A stretch of 64,000 nucleotides of DNA from Nautiliales bacterium. Its GTDB lineage: Bacteria; Campylobacterota; Campylobacteria; Campylobacterales; JAADDX01. Position numbers and translations under genes: made by a program. This document shows positions 14,948 to 23,591 of the stretch, one piece after another. The stretch lies in assembly GCA_030826765.1 (NCBI GenBank), contig JAUUDM010000026.1, positions 52,687-116,686 of the forward strand, read 5' to 3'. Within the stretch, counting starts at the first letter, position 1; each line of letters opens with the position of its first letter. Below the pieces are notes generated by a model. That model was not told the DNA's origin and did no database searches. It worked only from the letters and a program-made list of their open reading frames with translations.

Positions 14948-15418
14948 ATGGATAATGCAACTTTAATTGAAATTATAGCTTTTTTAATAATTGCTTTTAG
15001 AATTTATATATTAAATAGTATGCAAGTAAAAAGCGCACTTGATAAAATGTTCGTTATATACTCACTTAAAAATCATTCCCCATTTTTAGGCTATATTGTA
15101 ATGTTTTATATTGAAATAATTTTAGTAGCAGAATACTATATTTTAGGTGTTTTAGATGTGGGATTACTTTTTTTAGCAGTAATTGATGTATTTATTCAAT
15201 ACAAAAATATTTTTATTAGTTTAGTTACAAATGATAAAGAAGTATATTTAGAAACTATAATTAAATCAAATTTCAAAACACTTACAAGAGATGAATATCA
15301 CAAAATAGCTGATGAGCTTAAAAAACCTCAACCAGTTTGGAAACTATATTCTACAGAACTTATTGTGTTTGTATTTGTAATTTGGACTATATCAATGGGA
15401 AATGGATTCAATGGATAA
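14948..15418 (+). CDS. Small integral membrane protein, unknown function
   Basis: I do not recognise this 156-residue protein. It has a hydrophobic N-terminal helix (about residues 5-21), two further helices around 45-65 and 66-90, a hydrophilic stretch of about 40 residues containing LETIIKSNFKTLTRDEY, and a final helix at about 133-150. There are no obvious catalytic motifs. The ATG at 14948 has AAAAAGG upstream; an in-frame TTG one codon earlier is less likely. Its end overlaps the start of uvrA, so the two are co-transcribed and probably translationally coupled. Whether this reflects a link to DNA repair is not known. Confidence 0.7.
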   Translation: MDNATLIEIIAFLIIAFRIYILNSMQVKSALDKMFVIYSLKNHSPFLGYIVMFYIEIILVAEYYILGVLDVGLLFLAVIDVFIQYKNIFISLVTNDKEVYLETIIKSNFKTLTRDEYHKIADELKKPQPVWKLYSTELIVFVFVIWTISMGNGFNG

Positions 15419-18203
15419 AATAAAAATTTTTGGTGCAAGAGAAAATAATCTAAAAAATATATCACTTGAAATTCCTAAAAACAAATTAGTTGTAATTACA
15501 GGACTTAGTGGAAGTGGTAAAAGTACGCTCGCTTTTTCTACACTTTATGCAGAAGGTCAAAGAAGATATATTGAGAGTTTAAGCTCATATGCAAGACAAT
15601 TTCTTCAAAAAACAGGAAAACCACAAGTTGATAAAATCGAAGGTCTGACTCCTGCCATAGCAATTGATCAAAAAACAACTTCCAAAAATCCTCGCTCAAC
15701 CGTAGGAACTATAACAGAAATTTATGATTATTTAAGACTTTTATATGCAAGAGTTGGTGTTCAACATTGTCATTTATGTGGTGGAGAAATTACTCAAATG
15801 AGTGCAAGTGATATTATAAATGAAGTATTAAAACTCCCTATAAATTCAAAGCTTATAATTTATGCCCCTCTCATAAAAGAAAAAAAAGGTAGTTTTGAAA
15901 GTTTAATAGAGGATTTAAGAAACAAAGGTTATATCAGAGCTTTTATAGATGGAAGAGTAGTAAGACTTGATGAAGAAATAGAACTTTCAAAAACAAAAAA
16001 ACATACTATAAAAGCAGTAATCGATAGAGTTATTGTAAAAATAGAAAACTCTTCAAGAATTGCAGAAGCTGTAGAAAAAGCTCTAAATTTAGCTTTTGGT
16101 GAAGTTGAGATTGAAGTAATAAATTATGAAGAAGTAAACACTTCAAAACTAATTCATTATTCTGAACATTTAGCTTGTTTTGTAGATAAAATTTCATTTG
16201 AACCGTTAGAGCCACTTAGTTTTTCTTTTAATTCTCCAAAAGGTGCTTGCGAAGAATGTAATGGACTTGGAATCAGCTATTCATTAGATTTAGAAAAACT
16301 TATAAAAGACAAACCTCTTAATAAAGGTGCAATTCCACTTATTTGGGGGTTTAATAAAAAATATTATCAAGATTTTTTCAAAGCTGTATGTGATAAGTTT
16401 AATATTGATATGAATAAAAAATTTAATGAAATTGATAAAAAGTCTCAAGATATTATTTTAAATGGAAGTGATGAAGAAATCTCATTTAAATATGGAAAAA
16501 ATATAATCAAAAAACCTTGGATTGGTATAAAAAAATTAGCTTTTAACTTATCAAAAGAAGAAGATTTAAGCAATATTATGACAGAAAAAGTTTGTCCTAA
16601 ATGTAATGGATTTAGATTAAAATCTGAGCATTTAGCAGTAAAAGTAGCAGGCAAAAGCATAGCAGAAGTTATTTCTATGCCAATTAATGAATGTTTTGAA
16701 TTTTTTAATAATGATAAAAATTTTGAATATTTATCAACTCAGCAAAAATTAATAGCATCTCCTATTCTCAAAGAAATCAAAGAAAGATTATATTTCTTAG
16801 TAGATGTAGGACTTGGATACCTCACACTTCATCGAGATGCAAGAACAATAAGTGGAGGTGAAGCTCAAAGAATTAGAATAGCCTCTCAAATAGGAAGTGG
16901 ACTTACAGGAGTTTTATATGTATTGGATGAGCCAAGTATCGGACTTCACGAAAGAGATACTTCAAAACTAATAAAAACTTTAAAAAATTTACGAGACAAA
17001 GGTAATTCAATAATTGTAGTTGAACACGATAGAGAAACTATACTTGAAGCTGACTGGATTGTAGATATTGGACCAGGTGCGGGAAAATATGGAGGAGAGG
17101 TTGTATTTAATGGCTCAACTCTTGAACTTTTAAAATCAGACACCTTAACTGCAAAATATTTACGAAAAGAGCTTGATATAAACTATCAAAAAAATAGAGC
17201 CCAAGAAAAATGGCTAACTATAAAAAATGTAAATATTCATAACATTAAAAAACTTTCAGTTAAAATTCCACTGCAAAATTTAGTATGTGTAACAGGAGTA
17301 AGTGGAAGTGGAAAAAGTAGTCTAATTTTACAAACTTTACTTCCAACTGCAAGAGAAATTCTAAATCACGCTCATAAAGTTGAAACGATCAAAGGCGTTA
17401 AAATTGAAGGACTAAAAGAGCTTGATAAAGTGATATATCTTGACCAAAGTCCTATTGGAAAAACTCCAAGAAGTAATCCAGCCACTTACACTGGACTGAT
17501 GGATGAAATAAGAGGACTTTTTGCCAAAACAAAAGAAGCTCAAATCAGAGGATATTCGATTGGAAGATTTAGTTTTAATGTAAAAGGTGGAAGATGTGAA
17601 GCCTGTAAGGGTGAAGGTGAAATCAAAATAGAGATGCACTTTTTACCAGATGTTTTAGTTAAATGTGAAAAGTGTAATGGCTCAAGATATAACGCTCAAA
17701 CATTAGAAATAAAATACAAAGATAAAAATATAGCCGAAGTTTTAGCAATGAGTGTAGATGAAGCTTATGAATTTTTTGAAAAAATACCAAAAATAAAACA
17801 AAAACTAAAAACTCTAAAAGATGTAGGACTTGGATATATAACACTTGGACAAAATGCAACAACTTTGAGTGGAGGAGAAGCTCAAAGAATAAAATTAGCA
17901 AAAGAGCTTAGCAAAAAAGATACAGGAAAAACTCTCTATATTTTAGATGAACCAACTACTGGACTACATTTTGATGACATCGATAAATTAGTAAAAGTTA
18001 TGCAACATTTAGTAGATTTAGGAAATAGTGTAATTGTAATTGAACATAATTTAGATTTCGTCAAAAATGCTGATTACATCATCGATATGGGTCCAGAAGG
18101 TGGTAATGCTGGTGGAAAAGTAGTAGCTAGTGGAAATATAGATAAGATTATAAAACAAGAGAGTTATACTGCTAAATTTTTGAGAAAAGAGATAGAAAAT
18201 TAA
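15411..18203 (+). CDS. uvrA: Excinuclease ABC subunit A (UvrA)
   Basis: UvrA recognises bulky DNA lesions with UvrB to start nucleotide excision repair. The protein of about 930 residues has two ABC ATPase modules. Walker A loops are GLSGSGKST near residue 32 and GVSGSGKSS near 625; signatures are SGGEAQRIRIA near 485 and SGGEAQRIKLA near 820; each is followed by a Walker B (VLDEPS, ILDEPT). Zinc-binding CxxC pairs include CHLCGG, CEECNG, CPKCNG, CEACKG and CEKCNG. An ATG at 15402 is in frame, but the one at 15411 has TGGGAA nine bases upstream and gives the usual short N-terminus. Its stop shares TTAA with the stop of the opposing regulator gene. Confidence 0.97.
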   Translation: MDKIKIFGARENNLKNISLEIPKNKLVVITGLSGSGKSTLAFSTLYAEGQRRYIESLSSYARQFLQKTGKPQVDKIEGLTPAIAIDQKTTSKNPRSTVGTITEIYDYLRLLYARVGVQHCHLCGGEITQMSASDIINEVLKLPINSKLIIYAPLIKEKKGSFESLIEDLRNKGYIRAFIDGRVVRLDEEIELSKTKKHTIKAVIDRVIVKIENSSRIAEAVEKALNLAFGEVEIEVINYEEVNTSKLIHYSEHLACFVDKISFEPLEPLSFSFNSPKGACEECNGLGISYSLDLEKLIKDKPLNKGAIPLIWGFNKKYYQDFFKAVCDKFNIDMNKKFNEIDKKSQDIILNGSDEEISFKYGKNIIKKPWIGIKKLAFNLSKEEDLSNIMTEKVCPKCNGFRLKSEHLAVKVAGKSIAEVISMPINECFEFFNNDKNFEYLSTQQKLIASPILKEIKERLYFLVDVGLGYLTLHRDARTISGGEAQRIRIASQIGSGLTGVLYVLDEPSIGLHERDTSKLIKTLKNLRDKGNSIIVVEHDRETILEADWIVDIGPGAGKYGGEVVFNGSTLELLKSDTLTAKYLRKELDINYQKNRAQEKWLTIKNVNIHNIKKLSVKIPLQNLVCVTGVSGSGKSSLILQTLLPTAREILNHAHKVETIKGVKIEGLKELDKVIYLDQSPIGKTPRSNPATYTGLMDEIRGLFAKTKEAQIRGYSIGRFSFNVKGGRCEACKGEGEIKIEMHFLPDVLVKCEKCNGSRYNAQTLEIKYKDKNIAEVLAMSVDEAYEFFEKIPKIKQKLKTLKDVGLGYITLGQNATTLSGGEAQRIKLAKELSKKDTGKTLYILDEPTTGLHFDDIDKLVKVMQHLVDLGNSVIVIEHNLDFVKNADYIIDMGPEGGNAGGKVVASGNIDKIIKQESYTAKFLRKEIEN

Positions 18204-18835
18204 AACTTATAAATCTCTTTTAATTTTTCTTTATTTATTACTTTTAGTTTAGAGTGTTGGTTTTCTATAATTCCTAATTCTTTTAGTTTTTTAAGTTTTC
18301 TTGATAATGTTTCAGGTTTTATGTTTAATAAAGTGGCGATAGAGTGTTGTTTAAGTGTTTCAAAGGCTTCTGTCTCTTCATAAATAAATTTTGCGATTTT
18401 TGTTTGAACATCAAGAATTAAATTTGAATGAATTACATTTTCTAAAAAATTCATTTTTTTAAGAAGAGATTGCATTATTTTAAAACAGATATCTGCTTTT
18501 TGCATTATTTTTTTAAACATTTTAAAATCTATTTTTAAAATAACTCCATCCTCCGCCATAGCACAATTTGCTGGGAATTGCATATCTAAAAGATTAGCTC
18601 TTTCTGCTACCATTGAAGGTGCTACAAATTTATGTATTATTACTTCATTACCTTTACTATCAAATTTATAAATTTTAACAGAACCTTTTATTACAATATG
18701 AAGATAATCAGAAGGTTCATTTTCATAAAAAACTATTTCATTTTTATTTAAATTAACAACTTTTGAAAATTTTTCTATCTCTTTTAGAGATTCATTATCA
18801 ATATTTTCAAATAAAAATATATTTTTTAAATCCAT
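18200..18835 (-). CDS. Crp/Fnr-family transcriptional regulator
   Basis: A 211-residue regulator with an N-terminal cyclic-nucleotide-binding-like beta roll (about 1-115), a long dimer helix and a C-terminal winged helix-turn-helix (about 150-211). The recognition helix KPETLSRKLKKL keeps the E..SR residues that FNR uses to read TTGAT. The N-terminal cysteine cluster of oxygen-sensing FNR is absent; only two scattered Cys are present, so it probably senses something else, such as NO or haem ligands as in HcpR or NssR-type proteins. It lies just downstream of hemerythrin and hcp. A TTGAT-N4-ATCAA box lies before hcp, which makes hcp its likely target. Confidence 0.85.
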   Translation of the reverse strand: MDLKNIFLFENIDNESLKEIEKFSKVVNLNKNEIVFYENEPSDYLHIVIKGSVKIYKFDSKGNEVIIHKFVAPSMVAERANLLDMQFPANCAMAEDGVILKIDFKMFKKIMQKADICFKIMQSLLKKMNFLENVIHSNLILDVQTKIAKFIYEETEAFETLKQHSIATLLNIKPETLSRKLKKLKELGIIENQHSKLKVINKEKLKEIYKF

Positions 18836-18873
18836 AAATAAATGCCTTTTTTATGACATTATACTAAATTAAA

Positions 18874-19254
18874 TTATATTTTTACACCTATTTGAGAAAA
18901 AAATCCAGCTGTTACAGTATCCATTGTTGCAATATGATTATTTAACCAAGGAATAAATGATTCATCAAAATATTTTTCTAAATTTTCATATTCATCTAAA
19001 TGATTTTTTATTTGTTTTAACTCATTTAAAATTCTATCATGTTCCATCTTATGAGGTATTTTTGCAAAAAATCCATATTCATTCATTAATTTTTGCTCAA
19101 AAGAAAAATGAGTTTCTACATCTTTTAAAAATTCATCATAAATATCTTCTAATTTTTCTCTATTTTTAATAGCATTGAATAATTTTTTTAAAATTTTTAC
19201 TTCTTTATTATGAACTTCATTCATTGGTTCAAAACTTATCTGTTTTAATTGCAT
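18874..19254 (-). CDS. Bacteriohemerythrin
   Basis: A 126-residue single-domain hemerythrin, a cytoplasmic di-iron protein that binds O2 and, in some species, NO. The ligand pattern is visible: His in MNEVHNKEV near residue 15, HFSFEQ (His and Glu) near 51-55, HKMEH near 70-74 and HIATMD (His and Asp) near 108-113. AAAAAGGA precedes the ATG. It lies between hcp and the Crp/Fnr regulator on the same strand with gaps of 63 and 38 bases, so the three probably form a nitrosative or oxygen-stress unit. The exact ligand cannot be decided from sequence. Confidence 0.9.
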   Translation of the reverse strand: MQLKQISFEPMNEVHNKEVKILKKLFNAIKNREKLEDIYDEFLKDVETHFSFEQKLMNEYGFFAKIPHKMEHDRILNELKQIKNHLDEYENLEKYFDESFIPWLNNHIATMDTVTAGFFSQIGVKI

Positions 19255-19317
19255 TTTATATTCCTTTTTATAATAGTTGTAAGGAAAAATTTAAGGGAGA
19301 GTAAAAAAAGAAAAAGC

Positions 19318-20751
19318 TTATTCAGCTAATTCTTTTCCAAAATCTTTTTCGATATCGCTAATTACATTTAAGTTAAATTGTTCGTGTAAGAAATTATAGA
19401 TATCATCATTTACAAATTGAGGTGCTTTTGCCCCAATATAAATATCATTAATTCCAAGGCTAAGTAATGCAAGTAAAATAATTACCGCTTTTTGTTCCAT
19501 CCACATTAAAGCAATTGAAACTGGTAAATCATTTACCCCAACACCTAAAGCATCTGCAACAGCTAATGCAATATGAACTGCACCATTACTATCATTACAT
19601 TGACCTAAATCTAAGTATCTTGGAATATCTGTTCCTGGAACTGTTCCAAAGTCAATATCATTAAATCTAAATTTACCACAACTTGAAGTGATAATTACAT
19701 GGTCAGCTGGAACTTTTTCAGCTAATTCTCTAAAATAATCTCTTCCATGCCCTGGTGCATCACATCCTGCTATTACCCAGAATCTTTTGATTTTTCCGCT
19801 ATTGATAGCTTCTAAAATTTGTGGCGCAAGTGTTAAGATTGTTTCATAATGATGACCTGTTACAAGTGTTTCATCACTATCAAATCCAGTTACATCTGGT
19901 AAAGATAATGTTTGGTCAATTAATGGATCAAAATTATCATTTTCGATTTTTTTAGCCCCTTCAATACCAACAATTTTATACGTATAAAGTCTATCAACAT
20001 AGTTAGCAACTTTTTTAGATTTTTCTGGTGGAACGATACAGTTTGTATTTACAACACAAGTTCCATTCCATTTACTAAATACATCAGTTTGATCAAACCA
20101 AGCTTTACCAATATTTCCTTTTAAGTTTTTAAATTTTCTAAGTGCTGGATATCCGTGTGCTGGTAACATTTCAGAGTGAGTATAAACATTAATTTTATCT
20201 GCTAATCCTCTTTCCTCAATTCTTTTTAATAGTTTTTCTAACATATCTAAATTATGTCCAGAAATTAAGATACCTTTTCCTTCTGCTTTGTTTTGAGTAA
20301 CAGTTACAGGAGTTGGAACACCTAATGCTTTTGTATGATTTGAACTTAATAAATCCATAACTTTAACACCTGCTTGACCTACTTTCATAAGTTGAGCAAT
20401 ATGTTCGTCAAAATTAAAGTTTACATTCGTTAAAGTAAAATATAAAGTTTCACTCATAGTATCATCAACTTCGATTAAAGTTTTTAAATCCTCACTATTT
20501 GGATTCATATCAAGTAATTCTCTTGCGTGCTCTCTATATGCTGCTAAACCTTTAAGTCCAAATACCATTATATCTTGAAGTCTTGATTTTGTTGCAGTTT
20601 TACCACATGTTCCAATTTCTTGTCCGTGAGCCCCACACCCTTCTGGCATACTCATTTCACATTGATAACAAAACATTTTTGGATGACAATCTTTTTGCGA
20701 ACACTCTTTTGCTGCTTTATCATTTCCTGTTAAAAAATCTAATAATCCCAT
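19318..20751 (-). CDS. hcp: Hybrid cluster protein / hydroxylamine reductase (Hcp)
   Basis: Hcp contains a cubane-type Fe-S cluster and a unique hybrid Fe-S-O cluster; proposed activities are hydroxylamine reduction to ammonia and NO reduction. The 477-residue protein has N-terminal cysteines in MFCYQCEMSMPEGC and GTCGK, then hybrid-cluster ligands in SGHNLDMLEKL (His), GTCVVNTNC, GCDAPGHG, SSCGKFRF and LGQCNDSNG, and the C-terminal MEQKAV segment. It is about 70 residues shorter than class I/II Hcp because one helical bundle after residue 90 is missing, as in class III. In Nautilia, as I recall, Hcp has been proposed as the ammonium-forming step of nitrate assimilation. AAGGAG precedes the ATG, and an FNR-type promoter lies upstream. 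Confidence 0.93.
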   Translation of the reverse strand: MGLLDFLTGNDKAAKECSQKDCHPKMFCYQCEMSMPEGCGAHGQEIGTCGKTATKSRLQDIMVFGLKGLAAYREHARELLDMNPNSEDLKTLIEVDDTMSETLYFTLTNVNFNFDEHIAQLMKVGQAGVKVMDLLSSNHTKALGVPTPVTVTQNKAEGKGILISGHNLDMLEKLLKRIEERGLADKINVYTHSEMLPAHGYPALRKFKNLKGNIGKAWFDQTDVFSKWNGTCVVNTNCIVPPEKSKKVANYVDRLYTYKIVGIEGAKKIENDNFDPLIDQTLSLPDVTGFDSDETLVTGHHYETILTLAPQILEAINSGKIKRFWVIAGCDAPGHGRDYFRELAEKVPADHVIITSSCGKFRFNDIDFGTVPGTDIPRYLDLGQCNDSNGAVHIALAVADALGVGVNDLPVSIALMWMEQKAVIILLALLSLGINDIYIGAKAPQFVNDDIYNFLHEQFNLNVISDIEKDFGKELAE

Positions 20752-20784
20752 AATTTCTCCTTGTTTTTTTGTTTATTTAAGAGA

Positions 20785-20790
20785 ATTATA
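20785..20790 (-). promoter_or_regulatory. -10 box of hcp
   Basis: A perfect TATAAT on the minus strand at 20790-20785. It predicts a start near 20778 and a leader of 26 bases before the hcp ATG, with AAGGAG properly placed. The -35 region has no consensus, consistent with an activator-dependent promoter. Confidence 0.7.
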
Positions 20791-20812
20791 GAATTAAATT
20801 AAATTAAAATCA

Positions 20813-20826
20813 TTGATTTTAATCAA
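20813..20826 (-). promoter_or_regulatory. FNR-type operator upstream of hcp
   Basis: The minus strand reads TTGAT-TAAA-ATCAA, a perfect FNR-consensus palindrome, extended by one more pair on each side in CATTGATTTTAATCAATG. Its centre (20819.5) is 41.5 bases before the predicted start, the standard class II activator position. The box overlaps the panE stop codon. The neighbouring Crp/Fnr regulator has the matching E..SR recognition helix. Confidence 0.8.
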
Positions 20827-21649
20827 TGAAATTAAGTTTTTGATAATATTTAGTTATAAATTCATCATTTTTCAAAAATCCAACTAAATTTTCAAGTTCA
20901 GTTTTATTTCCTTTTTCAAAATCTAACTGCATAGAAGTTTTAGAGTCATAAGGAATATTTTTAGCTTGCTTTATAATTTTTTCTATTTCTCTATTTTCAT
21001 CCAACTCAATTCCTAAATTCTTAGCTAAATTTATCATTCTTTTTACAAATTCTATCACCTCATATTCTCTGTTTTCAATCACCCATCCCATTGGCTTTTT
21101 ATAATAGGAAGTAAGAGTTGCAAATGTAGCAATAAAAAGATATTTTTTCCAAACATCAACATCAATATTTTCACTTGATTTTACTTTTAAATCTGTTTTA
21201 CTAAACAGTTCATCAAGTTTTTCATCTTTTTCATAACAGAGATAAAAAAGTGGTGATTTTTTTTCAATAAAATTTATATCTTTTTTATGAGAAACTATAT
21301 AAATACACCCTTTTTTTATATTAAATTTTTTTAATTTTTCAAAATGCCCTACTCCATTTAAAAGTGGTAAAACTATTGTATTTTCATCGGAATGAGTTTT
21401 AATTATTTCTAAAACATCATCTAAATTATAAGCTTTCACTGCTAAAATAATAACATCATAAACTCCACTAAGTTTAGTTTTTACACAAACTGAATATTCT
21501 TCCTTAACATCTTTGATTTGTAATCCATTTTTAGCAATAAACTTATTTGTTTTAGGAGTTGCAAAAAGTGTAACATCAATTCCATTTTTAGCAAAATTAC
21601 CGGCTAAATATCCTCCAACACCACCTGCTCCAATTATTAAAATTCTCAT
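20819..21649 (-). CDS. panE: 2-dehydropantoate 2-reductase (PanE/ApbA family)
   Basis: A 276-residue ketopantoate reductase, which uses NADPH to make pantoate for coenzyme A. The N-terminal Rossmann domain has GAGGVGGYLAGNFAKNG at residues 7-23, then a VILAVKAYNLDDV motif near 70 with the catalytic-type Lys and LPLLNGVGHFEKL near 97. The C-terminal helical domain has WKKYLFIATFATLTS near 165, with the Lys and Asn/Thr positions of the family, and SMQLDFEKGNKTELE near 240. It is slightly shorter than the E. coli enzyme. The start overlaps the preceding sensor-kinase stop by four bases. Family membership is certain; substrate is the usual inference. Confidence 0.87.
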   Translation of the reverse strand: MRILIIGAGGVGGYLAGNFAKNGIDVTLFATPKTNKFIAKNGLQIKDVKEEYSVCVKTKLSGVYDVIILAVKAYNLDDVLEIIKTHSDENTIVLPLLNGVGHFEKLKKFNIKKGCIYIVSHKKDINFIEKKSPLFYLCYEKDEKLDELFSKTDLKVKSSENIDVDVWKKYLFIATFATLTSYYKKPMGWVIENREYEVIEFVKRMINLAKNLGIELDENREIEKIIKQAKNIPYDSKTSMQLDFEKGNKTELENLVGFLKNDEFITKYYQKLNFID

Positions 21650-23574
21650 TTTTTATTCTCTATAATAATTTGAGTTTCTAATCCACCATCTACATTTTTC
21701 ATAATTAATTCTCCCTTAAAAGTATTTCTAATAATCATATCTGACATATAAAGACCAAGCCCTGTTCCATGACTCGCAAATTTTGTAGAAAAATAAGGCT
21801 CAGTTAAACGATGTATAATTTTTTCATCAACTCCACCTGCATTATCTCTAAAAACAATAATAATTTGATTTTCTTTCTCTTTAGCAGAAATTATTACTTT
21901 TCTATTTTCAATTTTTCTCTCTTTAAAAGCATCTTTTGAATTATTAAAAATATTCATAAAAACTTGTTCAAGTTCAGATTTAACACCAAAAAGTTTAATG
22001 TCTTTTTTGATATTATTTTCTATTTCTATTTCATTTGTTTTGTAACTTGCTTCTATGAATTTAATGCTATCATTTAAACATTCAATTAAACTAAATTCTT
22101 TTTTTATTTTATCTGGTTTCAAAAATTCTGTAAAATCATTAATAGTCTGACTCATTCCTTGAATTAATTTAGTTGTATGTTCTTCAAATTCTTTTATTTT
22201 TTCATCGTTTAATTCTTTAAATTCATAATCTAAAACTAAATTAGAAATATATAAACTTAAAGCATTTAGAGGTTGCCTCCATTGATGTGCTATATTTCCT
22301 ATCATCTCACCCATTGCGACTGATTTGGATTGTTGTGCAAGCATTTCTTCTTGTTTTTTAAATTTTGTAATATCTACAAGCATAGAAACTCTATATTTTT
22401 TACTGTTTTCAGTATAAAATGTTCTTGTTGCTAAACATACTATTTGACTTCCATCTTTTCTTTTTCTCACTATTTCAACTGGTTCTAATCTTTCATAATT
22501 ATTAAATAATTCATTTTGTTCATCTTTAGGAGTAAATTCTAAAAGAGATTTACCTTTTACTTCTTCTAATTTATACCCAAATATTTTTTCAGCTGTTTTA
22601 TTTCCATCTACAATTAATAAATTCTCATCACTAATTATAACTGCTTCCATAGCATTATTCATTATTCTCTTAAACTTTTCATTTTTTTCTTTTATCTCTT
22701 TTGTTATTTCTTTAATCTTTTTTCTTAAATAGTAGTGTTGATATAACAAAATTAAAATAATAAGTAACAAAATAGAAGAGATTATAATTATATATTTTTT
22801 ATACTCTATTTTAGGCTTTACATTAATTGCCCACTTTTCATATATCTCTTTTCGCATTTTAGGAGTAATTAAATTTAAACTTTTATTTAAAATATCCCTT
22901 AAAATAGGCTTATCATTTCTAACTTGCATTCTTAAATCAAATCCAAATTTTGTATATCCATTAAAAACTAAATCATTAAAATGATATTTTCTTTTATAAT
23001 ATTCAAAAATAGGCACCACTGCCATAGTAAAATAGACTTTGTCATTTTCTACTGCTCTAAATGCTTCTAATACTCCATTTGTTTGAACTATTTTTATATT
23101 TGGATAAACTTTTTTTAATTTAGGAATTAATCCAGAGCCCTTTTTTCTACTCATTGTTTTATTGACAATTTCATCTAAACTATTTACAAGAGGCTTATCA
23201 TTTTTTGTAATTACTGCTAATTTATAACTAAGATAAGGTTTTGTAAAAATAGCATACTTTTTTCTTTCATTAGTTATAATAGCAGTTGGTAAAACATCAC
23301 ACTTTTTTTCTTTTAGAAATTTTTGAGTTTGAGCCCAAGATGAAGTTTTTACATATTCAAGTTTTATATTCAATTTTTTTGCTATATTTTTTAAAATATC
23401 TATCGAAATACCTTCTGCTTCTCCATCTTCATCTTTAAATTCAATAGGCACCCAATCAGGATCAATACAAAATCTAACAACATTATTTTTTTTCAAATAC
23501 TCTTTTTCTTCTTTTGTTAGACCATTAGCCAATAAAAATGAAAAAAGAAAAAAAAAGAGAGTAAGTTTTTTCAT
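21646..23574 (-). CDS. Sensor histidine kinase with periplasmic solute-binding and PAS domains
   Basis: A 642-residue membrane sensor. In order: signal peptide (1-16), one SBP_bac_3 periplasmic domain (about 22-250, with VRFCIDPDWVPIEFKDEDG and ISIDILKNIAKKL), a membrane helix (about 258-277), a short coiled coil, a PAS domain (about 295-410, IMNNAMEAVIISDEN), and a kinase core with His in IAHQWRQPLNAL (near 432), an N box (NIFNNSKDAF), G1 (RDNAGGV) and G2 (GTGLGLYMSD). The periplasmic domain is of the amino-acid-binding type. No response regulator is adjacent, so its partner is elsewhere. It is co-transcribed with panE through a four-base overlap. Confidence 0.9.
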   Translation of the reverse strand: MKKLTLFFFLFSFLLANGLTKEEKEYLKKNNVVRFCIDPDWVPIEFKDEDGEAEGISIDILKNIAKKLNIKLEYVKTSSWAQTQKFLKEKKCDVLPTAIITNERKKYAIFTKPYLSYKLAVITKNDKPLVNSLDEIVNKTMSRKKGSGLIPKLKKVYPNIKIVQTNGVLEAFRAVENDKVYFTMAVVPIFEYYKRKYHFNDLVFNGYTKFGFDLRMQVRNDKPILRDILNKSLNLITPKMRKEIYEKWAINVKPKIEYKKYIIIISSILLLIILILLYQHYYLRKKIKEITKEIKEKNEKFKRIMNNAMEAVIISDENLLIVDGNKTAEKIFGYKLEEVKGKSLLEFTPKDEQNELFNNYERLEPVEIVRKRKDGSQIVCLATRTFYTENSKKYRVSMLVDITKFKKQEEMLAQQSKSVAMGEMIGNIAHQWRQPLNALSLYISNLVLDYEFKELNDEKIKEFEEHTTKLIQGMSQTINDFTEFLKPDKIKKEFSLIECLNDSIKFIEASYKTNEIEIENNIKKDIKLFGVKSELEQVFMNIFNNSKDAFKERKIENRKVIISAKEKENQIIIVFRDNAGGVDEKIIHRLTEPYFSTKFASHGTGLGLYMSDMIIRNTFKGELIMKNVDGGLETQIIIENKK

Positions 23575-23591
23575 AAAATTCCTTTTTAAAT

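Noticed and set aside
16030-16215. Several 60-90 codon frames antisense to uvrA, mfd, leuS and other large genes
   Set aside because: They follow the codon phase of the real genes on the opposite strand, lack ribosome-binding sites and give low-complexity products.
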